A stretch of 64,000 bases of DNA from Leptasterias polaris (GCA_037783415.1 JAZGTN010000046.1:6702501-6766500), one strand, 5' to 3'. Positions 11,801 through 22,386 are shown, numbered from the stretch's first letter. A program made the numbers and translations. Notes: generated from the sequence alone by a model not told the origin.

Positions 11801-13431
11801 TTACTGGTGTCTGAACAGAACAAGCTTTGACAGCTGTTTGCGTACTTTTGGCCCGCTGATCTTTGCATTGAACTGTTTTGTCAAATGATGCATCCGTATC
11901 TTGATGTAGCATGCTGCTAGACACTTTATGAGCAGGAACACATGATTACATTCTGGAGAGCCATTAAGTGTATGCTCATACAGCTGATCAAAGACACCAT
12001 CAGGAGCAACTTCACCCAAAACAGCTGTTGCAATGGCTGCAGCTATCCCCAGTGACTGAGGAAGTGCACCATCTGTTGTCTTCAAAAGCCTCTGTACGCA
12101 CTGCTCGGTCACCCCACAAACTTGTATTACATCAGGTGATGCTTTGAGAAGACCCCCCCTGTTTTTACGATTAAGCAGACTTCCATGGAAAACACCATTA
12201 CTGGTCAATGCACCCACACACTCTGCACATGGAACCCTCTTTGATGCCATTCGTACAATATCCAGCAATGTATGATATGACTTCTTTCTTGTACAACGTC
12301 AGGGGACAAAGGTTAGGAACATCAGAGTAATCATGCTCTTCTTCAGCTGGAGTACGATTCAGTAAATCATACTTCCTTACCAAAAACATATCATGCACTT
12401 CAGAATAAGCTGCTGGTTTCTTATTGAATGCACTGGTCGTATGTAAGATACCAGTATGGTCCTGTGCGATACAGTTGCCTCCCAATCCCTTTACCTCATG
12501 ACGAATCAACAGCCTCTTATAAGCAGCTGAGAACTGGCCAGATGTAGGGTTATTGTTGGTTCCACCAGCTGAACGCACAGCACAGAAAAACAACTCAAGG
12601 TGATCTTGACTCATCTTGTATGTCAGTAAGTACTTGAGTTTTGGATGTGCACAAGAGACAAGAGAGTCATACATGGCTTGAAGACTCTTGATTGCCACAA
12701 GGAATCCTATGAAGGCCGTCTTTCTTGGTGTCTCATACATGAAGTTACCTTCAAGGTTTTTCAGTGATGAGATGTAGTGGTACATATTACTCAGGAAAGG
12801 GCGCCACTGTTTCTCGTTGCATGGATGCATTGGTGCTTTGAAGTTTCGTGCAAGAGGATTCCTCGAGTTCATTAAATCAAATAATTGGTCAAACTTGCGA
12901 ATAAACTCTACCGTTGCTTCACAGCCTTTGAATTGGGTAAGCTTCAAGTCCTTCTGGCAGAATTCTAGGGCATCGGCAACACTGCTACTTAGAGTTTGGG
13001 CCGCCAAGTTAACCTTCATCTTCTGCTTTTGCCACTCAATGTGTGCTGATCTTAGCTTGTTTCCAGCCCTCAGCCCTTCCTCCTGTTGTAGGTTATGGAG
13101 GTTCTCGATGTATGACCATTTAATCTTCTTTCCAGAGCCATTGACAATCACCCCCTTTGCTCCTAAGGTATTCCGAAGCAACTTGAGCATATGGCAAACA
13201 TCAAGAAGAACACTGACACGATGAGATGGATTAATGGGATGAGGGAATGATGGATCCAGTTCGGGAATCTTCAGGTTAGCCCCAAGACTTGACAACATTG
13301 TGAAATGGCAGGATGGACCATCACAGGTGAGATGATCAGAGCAAAGAACACTTTTCTTTGAAGGGACCCAATTGTCCCGCTTCATATTGATCACCCATTT
13401 CTTTAGGACTCTAGGTTGACTGAATGGAAAG
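11801..13431 (-). pseudogene. THAP/P-element-like (THAP9-like) transposase, internally deleted and frameshifted
   Basis: The minus-strand frame 13394-12198 (398 codons) plus the overlapping frame 12268-11801 form the RNase H-like core and C-terminus of a P-element-type transposase. Visible landmarks are LDVCHMLKLLRNTLG, KIKWSYIENLH, KMKVNLAAQTLS, FDLMNSRN, SQDHLELFFCAVRSAGGTNN and, after a one-base frameshift near 12255, IVRMASKRVPCAEC. The acidic residue of QDHLE is probably the catalytic glutamate. At the upstream end, after a plausible acceptor (exon edge 13431), there is the second half of a THAP finger (PRVLKKWVINMKRDNW, SVLCSDHL with C-x2-H). It is fused directly to the RNase H segment, so the region between THAP and mid-RNase H, including the first catalytic aspartate, is missing. 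The first half of the THAP finger was not found. I read it as a dead element. Confidence 0.8.
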
Positions 13432-14210
13432 CTGAAACAAATGGAAAGAAAAATAAAAAAAAAAAAAAAAAAAAAATCCTATTTTGTTTCAATTAACAAT
13501 ATAAAAACAAGAGTAACTATTTAAAATCAGCTGTAAGTTATGATTGTCTACATTAGTCCATGGAGTCCAAATAGTCTAGCACCATATGTCACTCTAAAAA
13601 TGCCTGATGAAAAAGCCTCATTTTCAACCTGCAATCTGTAAAGAGTTATGCCATGATTATTAGTATTACAAAAGAAATTACACACAATCATATACTATAG
13701 GCCTACTACAAACAAATATCCCTTAAATTAAGTATGGATATTAAAAGCTACAAAGGGAAAGTTGAGAAATGGACAAGCTTGCACTGTGATTTACCTAGCC
13801 CCACTTTTGTGGCCAACTTGGACTTGGAGTGGGGCTATGATTTACCTTAGAGTTAGACTAAAATTCTCAGTTGGTCATCTGCTCTGGTCTGGCATTGCCA
13901 CTGCCCCTCTTCATTGAATGAAGCTAGAACAAAACTCCCACCTTTCTCTCTAAATACAAACTAGTAATATTGCAATACTTTCTCGATAGGTTATGGATAT
14001 ATGAAGGTGTAGTCATGTGAATGTTTGTCATTTTGCATTAAAAACGATATGACCACCAAGTAGAACTTAAGTAAAATTAGAAGTATGTGCAAAAGGCAAA
14101 GCCCAAGAAAAATTGTTTCATGACAACCTTCTTCATACCTGAAAATTGTGTGCTGTTTATTACGTTTTATGAAAACAAAAACGGCAATTCAGGGCCAGAC
14201 GACATTCTAC
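13432..14210. other. No gene; poly-A tract at about 13450-13476
   Basis: A 20-plus A run follows the transposase pseudogene. The rest is AT-rich sequence without a recognisable frame. The missing first THAP exon of the pseudogene would be expected here, but I could not identify one. Confidence 0.45.
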
Positions 14211-14212
14211 TA

Positions 14213-15094
14213 CAGTCGTTTGACCAGTTCCGGATCATTGACCAGTTCCGGATCACTTAAACTTTGCAACAACCACATAATTAAATTACTTCTCACATTA
14301 CCAATTCCTGTTGATACATGTGAAGAATAACATCCAATAAACCAACAAACCCAAGATAAGGTGACAAACATCATCGACAAATAAATTATGGTAATTTTTC
14401 TTAAGTTTGTCGGCGATAATGATCATTATTTACCCCCCAAAATGTTGGTTGAAAAACGCTGTTAAAACTTCTCACCTTTCAAATTTGAATGCCAGGGCGA
14501 ATAGCATTTATGTAAAATGGTAAGAATGTGTAAAACATATTTCCCATAAATACTGAGCAGACGTTTTGGGTTTTTTATGAGATAAAATTACCGAAATCGT
14601 TTGTTGGGAGGCATCGTACCTTTGCCCAGTTCCGGATCACTCAATAATTCAATGTTGGTGGTATGTTAAATGGTGGCGCACTCAGTTAGTTAAAATCATA
14701 CGGCTGTTGTAGAAAGTTTGTCATTTAAGTTGCACTGGAAGCGTGCATTTTTATATTTCAAGGAATGTAAAACTACATGTACTTCATCCAACAGCCGTCG
14801 ATAACGTTGCATGTATTTTCAGTTTTATGAATGGGATTTGGAGTATTGGTTTGCAATAGAGGGCGCGCTACTGATTCGGAATAGATTCAACCGATCCGGA
14901 ACTGGTCAAACGGGTGACGATAATTTTCTCGAAGCCACTTCAAAAGTATTACTTGTTTTGAGCCAATGGATATTTGGTGAATGTTATGACATGTGTAGGT
15001 AAACTGATCGACTTTTGTTTGTTTAAAATGTTAAAGAGAATGCAACAAAAACATCGTGAATTCAAAAAGTGATCCGGAACTGGTCAAACGACTG
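14213..15094. mobile_element. TA-flanked terminal-inverted-repeat element (Tc1/mariner-type target site)
   Basis: Begins CAGTCGTTTGACCAGTTCCG and ends with its reverse complement (CGGAACTGGTCAAACGACTG). A TA dinucleotide lies just outside each end (14211-14212 and 15095-15096). The core motif GACCAGTTCCGGATCA is repeated inside: twice in tandem at the left end, again near 14628, and inverted near 14889-14912. The element is 882 bp and has no transposase frame, so it is non-autonomous. The TA duplication and CAGT start fit the Tc1/mariner superfamily. Confidence 0.75.
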
Positions 15095-15118
15095 TACAAC
15101 TTGAACCAAGTAAAATGT

Positions 15119-15962
15119 TAGACCCAGTAACTGGGGCGCTGTACTCCTTTTTTCGAAATTTTGACATCATCGGTCGTACTAGCGCCCCAGGTTATTAGTA
15201 CGTCCCACTTCTGGATTCCGTGATATGGCATCATTTTGAATAGGGTAGACACAAAAAATGCCTCAGAACGACCAAAATACCCAACAAAATTGCTTTAAAA
15301 ACGCCTACTGGCTTCTTGATATGTCTAAGGTGCAACATCAGGTATTTAAATGTACTCACGATTTTGTTTTGTGCTTGAATTTTACGTTTTTGTCGAGCAG
15401 ATCGATGAAAATGGTCGTTTTGCCCAAATCAATGGCCGCCGCCACCAACAGTTTCATCGTCGCGATGCATTCTGGGTAGTAGATTTAATCAACGACTGTT
15501 TGCAGCGTGTGGTCAATGTATTCGTCGAAGGGGCGCGTGTTGTGATGGGAAAGAATGGTGCACTCGCTGCAAACAGTCGTTGATTAAATCTACTACCCAG
15601 AATGCATCGCGACGATGAAACTTGGTGGCGGCGGCCATTGATTTGGACACAACGAGAGACTGTCCACCATTTTCATCGATCTGCTCGACAAAAACGTAAA
15701 ATTCAAGCACAAAACAAAAGCGTGAGTACATTTAAATACCTGATGTTGCACCTTAGACATATCAAGAAGCCAGTAGGCGTTTTTAAAGCAATTTTGTTGG
15801 GTATTTTGGTCGTTCTGAGGCATTTTTTGTGTCTACCCTGTTCAAAATGATGCCATATCACGGAATCCAGAAGTGGGACGTACTAATAACCTGGGGCGCT
15901 AGTACGACCGATGATGTCAAAATTTCGAAAAAAGGAGTACAGCGCCCCAGTTACTGGGTCTA
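15119..15962. mobile_element. Foldback element: large near-perfect palindrome with 9-bp target duplication
   Basis: The two halves are reverse complements over about 420 bp each. Both start TAGACCCAGTAACTGGGGCG. The centre is near 15540, where the arms differ by small indels and a short non-palindromic spacer. The 9-mer GTAAAATGT flanks it directly on both sides (15110-15118 and 15963-15971). Both arms carry an identical-looking open frame as a consequence of the symmetry. Terminal symmetry plus a 9-bp duplication suggests a foldback or Mutator-like non-autonomous element. A diverged relative lies at 18030-18236. Confidence 0.85.
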
Positions 15963-15971
15963 GTAAAATGT

Positions 15972-17100
15972 ATGCTATAAATTATATACGATTACGAACG
16001 TTTTTAAAACATGTTTATTCCACTTAATTTCCAAATTAAAAAATAAACCCATATAAATGCTTACACATGAAATGTCTTTCCACATCCTCGTGCTTGTTTG
16101 TTTGTGCAGTTTATGGATGCACACGCTGGCATTGTTAACGTCAAGGACGATGATCAAGAGAGGAGAAGAGACAGGACAGTCAACACATTTTTATTTTGTA
16201 TCCGCCATTTGTTGACCATGGTTACCGTCCGGCCCGCAAAAAGGCGATGATGTGAGTAGTAAGATGGCGGCCCGATCGATGCGGCGCCTTCATCGCACGA
16301 ACCCGAAGCGCTATCCAGTCAGTATATAGAGATCAGTGGTGCAACCACTAAAAGCAGGTTTAAACGCAGACGCGCGATGATCACACGGGCGCAGTATTAA
16401 CGCGTGACGCAGTTTAAAGGACGCTGACACCTCAACAACCGTAGACTGCAACGAAAATGCTTAGCGTCTGACAATTGCAGCGTCTGGTGATTATCATCGC
16501 GCGGCCAAAACAAATTTGGTGATCGGAGGTGGGCACAAATTCTTAATAGATAGTTCCCAGTAGACGCCATCTTTACGGGCAAATTGCATTTTGGCATGCT
16601 GGCGCGTCATGCGCTCTAATTATTAACGCAGCCGCGTTGTTCACTGACCAATCGTGCAGTGAGTTTTGTGAAATGTGCGCGCGTTGCACGCCGTTCTCAC
16701 GCGAAACGCATGACTGTGTGTTCCAAAAGATGGCCGACTTACGTCATACTGCAACCTATCTATTGTTGCAAGTAACCGGAAGCAGGGGTCAAGTTTATTT
16801 CTTGGGTTTTCTTCGGTGTTTTGTTGAATTGATTTTACTTTCATATTTGTTATCACGTAGTATTACATTCCCAACAACATATGTAATTTTCATGGTCATA
16901 AAGAAACGTTAAACTAAAATAATAGACGAAACAAAATCTTGCCAACGTAAAACTCCATATGGTTGGGACCACAATGGTCCCGGAAGTTCGATTACGCGCG
17001 AGACTTGCACAGTCTATACGACGACGTATTAAAAACAAACGCGAAAAGATACGTCCCAGGCTGAAAATCGTTGTGATGACCCTGCGTGGTGCAGCTGGTG
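15972..17100. repeat. CpG-rich non-coding stretch with dispersed repeat blocks (inverted copy of 0.2-0.6 kb)
   Basis: From about 16190 the sequence becomes clearly richer in CpG than its surroundings. It carries two blocks homologous, in reverse complement, to 225-260 and 497-600, at about 16990-17030 and 16265-16350. Small open frames at 16397-16597 and 16637-16912 have no recognisable domain. It could act as a promoter-proximal CpG region for the gene at 17754, but the shared blocks favour a repeat. Confidence 0.5.
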
Positions 17101-17753
17101 CTATAAAGAAATCTAGTGTCCTACACCCCCTTTCAAAGTACAGTCCACTCAGTTGGTTGGATTAGATTACACAGTTGAAGGATGGCTTGAGTTGATAATA
17201 ATATTATGGATTAGTGAATTTCCAATTGGAAAAAAATCTTCAACCAACTCAGCCCGATTGGAAAGCGAGGTTATTGGTTTGAATGTTTGAAATTGAATGA
17301 AATAATATTTTGACAAATCAGTTCGACTCAATCCGGTTAGTTAATAAGTTATTGGAAATGGCTGGACTTTTGATAGTTTTTTCCATTTGGAGTTTCATCT
17401 GGCGACATGTTCACACAGGAAATTCAATTTCCCAACAAAATGTCCAATTCTAACATTCAAATAATGTGCGATTGGTACTAATACAAGCTGGATCTGGATA
17501 TTATTTTGTTTTTTATTTATACTACTGTACAATCAAAATAAATACCCTTCTGTTTGTATAGCATTTTGTGGCTTCACCAAATGTCAAGTAAGTACTTTTA
17601 CTGTAATCTTTGATTAACAAACTATGGGCTAGCCGCTTTAAATTTGAACAAATATTCAAGCAAGCTCATCACCAAATCGTAGACCGTACCGTCAGTGGAA
17701 TTTTTTTAATAGCGCCCCCATGTGTTTTGTACTGGTTGTAAATAAGAGTCAAT
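17101..17753. other. Upstream region of the THAP/DDE gene; no gene seen
   Basis: AT-rich. No convincing TATA box or initiator could be singled out. The 5' UTR must lie at its right edge. Confidence 0.4.
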
Positions 17754-17915
17754 ATGGCGTCAAGGCATTGCTGTGTTCCGCACTGTCCGTCAGATGATCG
17801 TAAGAGGATAATTCATAAGAACTACAAGGTTTCTTTTCACACGTTTCCAAAGGAAGAAAAGCTTCGAAATGCTTGGGTAGCAGCAATACACGGGGAGGCG
17901 GGCAAACAGTTCAAG
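17754..17915 (+). CDS. THAP/DDE gene, coding exon 1 (residues 1-54)
   Basis: Starts at ATG in the context AATATGGCG and ends at a GTATGT donor in phase 0. Encodes the first half of the THAP finger, with C6 and C11, FHTFP and W41. Confidence 0.85.
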
Positions 17916-20900
17916 GTATGTTTTTGCATTGATCCCGACCTCTTTTTTTTTTTTTTTTTTTTAAACTATAACCTAAGTTCTAAGTGAAATTATTCACAAT
18001 TTTTAATATGCAAATAATTATATTCACATTGCGGTCGTACACTACTACTCCTAGAACTATGAGGTTCATTCCGCTATCGGGAGACGATAGCGGAATGAAC
18101 CTCATAGTTCTAGGAGTAGTACACTAGCGCCCCAGAGAATCCGAGAATGATTTGTAGGTACGATTGTATACCTCAATAAGCTATGTGAAAATTTCGAAAA
18201 AACGAATACAGCGCCCCAGTGCAGTTACTGGGTCTAGGACCAGGTGACAGGTCTAAATAGACGTAGGCCTACTTGTTAATGTCTTAGTTATATACTCACT
18301 TTTCTGATTCTAAAATTTAATATTTTATTAACCGATATTGATTGAATTTAGTCAGTTTGAAATTGAATGTGGAATGCTTTCTTCCTCCAGAGTCCATAGT
18401 CAGTTTACGTTTACGTTTACGTTTATGTTGATAACTTGGCAGGATCCTTAAGTGAGGACGTATAAAGCCAAGTCAGTATTGGGTCTTACTTAGTTGCGAT
18501 AATTGTAACCCTCCTCTCCCGACAGGCTAGCCCGTCGGGAGAGGAGGGTTACGATTATCGCAACTCTAGGAGTAGGGTCTTACCATCTTATTAAAATCTT
18601 ATCCATAGACGTTATTGCAAAAACTGACTGCTGCACCGTGTGAACATGGTGAATGAAAGGGAACAGTCACTGTAAATTGTAATTGTATTTTTTCCTTTCA
18701 CCCAGCTCCAGGCAGTCGGTGAGTAGGTCAGTGCTTTTTGCCAAATTGTTTGAAATCAACCAGGTAGTAATGATTGAGTTAGAGGGGTTTGTCTATTGTC
18801 CTGCAAAAAAGAGCAAAGCTGGTGATTCCGTTATAGCCCCACTCACTGGTCACTGGTATGGCAAAGGATAAATGAAGGGTTCATCCTTCGCCACACTAGT
18901 AGTAGTAGTAGTAGGTGCCTATTACAACTTCCTCACACTGATGGAGCTAAATCTAATTATAATATGAAAATAATTATCCTTAAAATAAGGTGATTACTGA
19001 TTCTAAAATTCCCAGCTTTATTCCCGTAATTTTGCTTTATCATATATTACAATTTTAATTTAGTCTGTTCTTCACAGAGGTCTAAGTCCAAGTACCTACA
19101 GCATAAAACACATGAAAAACCTACTCGCTCAACACTCACTAAATAAAATTTCCAAATTAAGCTTTACACTAAAGTAAAGTAAACAATTTCAAGAGATCCT
19201 AAAAACCTCACAAACAATCTTCTCAACTAAAAAAAAGTGTTTAATTTTAGTGAAATTCCAAAACATTTAGGTCCCATTAATGTAATGGGAAAACATCACA
19301 CTGTCGTTTGAACTGAAAGCTTATTATAACCTAAGCAGTTTCGACTTAAACTACATTGCCCACTTTAGATTTGTTTATATTTTTATTGGTCTTTTTCCCT
19401 GCTTGGTCATTAGAGGCACTAAAGTGTAATTTATTGCACATCATGTTAAAAATAAACCTTCAAAGAATGAGGTTGTTTTTAAAACAAAAACATACTCCAT
19501 AAACAACTTTGTTACTTTCAGGTTTCTTTTAAGGGAAAAATCAACAACAAATTCCACACTATTTTTAAAGTTTTGTTGTTTCATAGACATTTCAAATTCC
19601 CGAATCTCATTTCTTAAATGTAATCAATTATGTGTTCTTTACTTATCAGATTCATGACAGAAATACAGTTGTATGCAGTAAACATTTTGCAGAAGATGAC
19701 TTGCAGCGGTCATTTACAAGACGTAAACAGTTAGTAAGACATGGTGCCATTCCACAAGTCTTTGATTGGTCCAAGGGTGAGGAGCTTCCACTACAGAAAT
19801 CATCTCTTAAAAGAAAGGTTTTCAAAGTGTCTGAGTAAGTTGTTTTCATTTTATCAAACAGATAGCTTTCTCGACAATCTGTTCAAAAGTCACATTTTGG
19901 GGGTGTCAAAGACAGTCTGCAAAGTGAAAACATTAGAAAAACTACATTGCCGTACCAGTTGTGGATGTGTATCAGAAGATCAGGCCCGGAACTACACATA
20001 GGCCATGGCCTCTGTTGCCCTGGTCTTGGCCTTGGTGCCCCTTCAAAAGTGTCCCATAGACTGTAAGATTTTCCAATGGAAGTGCCCTTTGCAAAATGAA
20101 ATGGCCATGCCCTTTCAAAGATGAAATTCCAGGCCGGCCTGGCAGACTGCTGTAGGGACCCTCTCCTTTTTCAAGAATGCTGGCATGAAACCATCATGCA
20201 CATCAACTTAAGTTACTTTTTTTGTCAAAGTGGTGTATACTTTCCATGCTTTGTATACTCTTAAGGTATGCATTACTACCGGTAGTTGAAACTAGTTGTA
20301 CTTTGAGAGAATTAGAGAAACAAAAGCTATTTCAGCCTTGAGAGTTGAGAATTAAGAGTAGGGTTTCATGACACTCTTTTGCTTAACTGTGTATACAGAG
20401 TATTTTTTAACATGTGTTTGTGTTTATTTTGTTTACAGAGTAAACGCTGCCGAGACGAAGACAACACCTTCATATATGTACGTACCCACAGAAGCAGATG
20501 AAGAAAACACTCCACTAGAAAAGCTTTATCAGGACCATGATTACACAGTGAAAGATTATGCTTTTCTAACAATTGAGGAACGCTTAGAAGCAGCAGAGAA
20601 ATATGTTGATGAACTTGAGACCAAAATATTGGGTCTGCAGTCCCAGCGGTTTTGTCTGGAGAGATTCTCTTCAAACCCAGACCTAATATCATTCTATACA
20701 GGATTTGATAGCTATGAACTGTTATGTAATGCCTTTGATGCCCTCCAGCCAACAGCAGACGTATCGACGCAGTTGCTTCAGCTACGATACAATATAGATT
20801 GTGAAACAATCAGTTGTGAGGAATTGGGTGAAGAAAGTATTCCTCTTATTGACCAATTTTTCCTGTTTTTGGTGAAAGTGAAGCAGGGTTCAGATGATAT

Positions 20901-21570
20901 GGATTTAGCTATTCGCTCTGGTTTGAGTGCTTTCTCTGTCAGTCGTATTATTCACATCTGGGCTAATTACTTGTGTACTATTTTAAGCTCTCTACCAATA
21001 TGGCAATCACAATCTGAGATTTTGGAAAGTGCACCAGAGTGCTTCAGTTCTGTTAATAGTACAGCTAGAGTCATATTAGACTGTTTAGAGATAAAGACAG
21101 AAAGTGTGGCCATAGACCCCAATGATCTACAGTGTCAGTCATTAACTACACAAACAACATTCAAAGGCCTAATTGGAATGACACCAACAGGTGGAGTGTC
21201 CTTTGTCGGCCCTTTATTTGCAGCCCCTATATCAAATAGAGACATTACCATCAAGTCACAGATCATTCAACTTCTAGACTGTGGTGACCAAGTCATGGTG
21301 GTCAAAGACTTCCATATTGAGAGTGATCTTGCAGATGTAGGAGCAACACTTGTTCATATTCCAGCTTTTGTGAACTATAGCACATCAAGTCTCTCATCTG
21401 ACGAAGTCGAAGACGCAGAGAAAACTCTTCATTTAATAACTCATGTGGAACAAGGTTTTCAAAGAATAAAGGATTATCATGTGTTTAATGGTGTTATTCC
21501 GGCCAATATGGCGGAACAACTATGGACTGTATGTTGCCTCCTTACAAACTTCATGTTTCCGCTGTATTGA
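17754..21570 (+). CDS. THAP zinc-finger protein with Harbinger-like DDE nuclease domain (three exons, 492 aa)
   Basis: Coding exons are 17754-17915, 19650-19834 and 20439-21570. Joined they give 493 codons including TGA, with GT-AG introns and consistent phases (0, then 2). Residues 1-95 form a THAP C2CH finger: C6-x4-C11, the FHTFP block, W41, C63-x2-H66 (VCSKHF) and the closing GAIPQVF. Residues about 160-187 look like a coiled coil. Residues about 245-300 (IDQFFLFLVKVKQG, then SAFSVSRIIHIWANYL) match the HTH that precedes DDE_4-type nucleases. Residues about 325-470 match the nuclease fold: D330 in VILDCLE, FKGLIGMTPTGG, ISNRDI and E453 in HVEQGFQRIK. Where the family has an ADKGF-like motif for the second aspartate, this protein reads VVKDFH. 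THAP fingers bind DNA. The DDE fold is transposase-derived. It could be a domesticated gene or a recent transposon copy; no terminal repeats were found around it. Confidence 0.85.
18030..18236. mobile_element. Decayed relative of the 15.1-kb foldback element, interrupted by a hairpin MITE
   Basis: Contains CGGTCGTAC, TAGCGCCCCAG, AAATTTCGAAAAAA, ACAGCGCCCCAG and the right terminus TTACTGGGTCTA, in the order seen in the right arm of the element at 15119-15962. It lies in intron 1 of the THAP/DDE gene. The left terminus was not identified. Confidence 0.65.
18046..18118. mobile_element. Miniature hairpin element (73 bp, perfect palindrome with 5-nt loop)
   Basis: Two perfectly complementary arms begin TACTCCTAGAACTATGAGGT and enclose the loop GGAGA. 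The flanks GTACACTAC (18037-18045) and GTACACTAG (18119-18127) match at 8 of 9 positions, a likely target duplication. It sits inside the older foldback relic, in intron 1 of the THAP/DDE gene. Its RNA would fold into a hairpin the size of a microRNA precursor. Confidence 0.75.
18403..18430. repeat. (GTTTAC)n microsatellite
   Basis: Four consecutive GTTTAC/GTTTAT units in intron 1 of the THAP/DDE gene. Confidence 0.85.
18490..18574. mobile_element. Miniature hairpin element (85 bp) with 9-bp target duplication
   Basis: Arms at 18493-18523 and 18534-18564 are complementary over 31 bp with one mismatch (GTTGCGATAA...TCTCCCGAC), around a 10-nt loop. The right end reads CTCTAGGAGTA, the same terminus as the hairpin at 18046-18118. 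The 9-mer GGGTCTTAC flanks it at 18481-18489 and 18575-18583. Confidence 0.75.
19650..19834 (+). CDS. THAP/DDE gene, coding exon 2 (residues 55-116)
   Basis: Acceptor TTATCAG, donor GTAAGT, ending in phase 2. Encodes the second half of the THAP finger (C63, H66, GAIPQVF) and a basic linker (SSLKRKVFK). Confidence 0.85.
20439..21570 (+). CDS. THAP/DDE gene, coding exon 3 (residues 116-492)
   Basis: Acceptor TTTACAG, running to TGA at 21568-21570. Encodes the coiled coil, helix-turn-helix and DDE nuclease-like domain. The C-terminus LWTVCCLLTNF matches the usual end of these nucleases, so the frame looks complete. Confidence 0.85.
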
Positions 21571-21628
21571 CATTTGTGAACTCTCAAGCAAATGAATTTA
21601 TGAAGGATTTTAAGTATCCTTGTTGGTC

Positions 21629-22086
21629 TTAAAGGTAGGGTCTTAGATTGGTAAATACTTCAAAAATATAGACCTTAATTTAAAAACTTACTTGGTGAGA
21701 AGCACTGCAGGTGTTGATAATATAAACTGTTTTGATAAAAGATTCCCTTCAAAGTATGGTTTAGATAACTTTTAACCCCAAAACAATTGAAACTGAGAAA
21801 CGATTCATGCATGAATCGTTTCTCAGATTATCTGAGGGTTGGTCTTCCTCGGCGAAAACTGCGGCCAGAACTGTTGTTGGTACCCCCGCTGTCAAATTGT
21901 TAAATACGGTTGGATGGATTCTGATGTTTAAGTGAAAATACAGTGACAAGTTTTGCTGTTTTCTCAGCCTGTAGACACTGTATTCAGCTAAAACTTCCAC
22001 ATGTATTTATTATTGAATCTTTCTTATAACGTTGCCTATAAATCAGCATTACGTTTACAAAGTCCAATCTATGACACTACCTCTAA
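21629..22086. mobile_element. MITE of the TTAAAGG family
   Basis: Begins TTAAAGGTAGGGTCTTAGAT and ends with a near reverse complement (CCAATCTATGACACTACCTCTAA). An internal palindrome GAGAAACGATTCATGCATGAATCGTTTCTC lies near 21799-21828. It is related to the elements at 11204-11589 and 49199-49625. It directly follows the stop codon of the THAP/DDE gene, so it may form part of its 3' UTR. Confidence 0.7.
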
Positions 22087-22202
22087 CCAAGTCATGCTCC
22101 AACTCTCGGGTCAAGGAAGCTGCACATGGTAACCTTGGGTCTGCAAAAGAACCTCTTCTCATTCACTTCAAATAGGCCTCTAAGGCCTATTTGTTCATCT
22201 TT

Positions 22203-22208
22203 AATAAA
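22203..22208 (+). promoter_or_regulatory. Candidate polyadenylation signal for the THAP/DDE gene
   Basis: The first AATAAA I find after the stop codon, about 630 bp downstream. It lies in A-rich sequence, so a chance match is possible. Confidence 0.25.
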
Positions 22209-22296
22209 AAAAATAATTATATGTGTGCATCCAAAGCTTGCATCTAATTTATTCATATGTGCATTTTTATATATATTTTTTCATTTTAGATTCAAA

Positions 22297-22386
22297 GGAA
22301 ACGACAGTCACACATGGTGTACTTCTTACCACGTAGGTTTTTATTGCCATTAATTTTCAAAGTCATTACCAAACGTGTACAGACCC
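22297..22386 (-). mobile_element. Fragment of the TTAAAGGCACAGTACACG MITE, inverted
   Basis: Reverse complement reads GTACACGTTTGGTAATGACT, then AATTAATGGCAATAAAAACC and GGTAAGAAGTAC, nearly identical to the left 85 bp of the MITE at 11204. Confidence 0.7.

Noticed and set aside
15258..15823. Mirror-image frames in the foldback element
   Set aside because: They are the same sequence read from the two arms of a palindrome. No recognisable protein.
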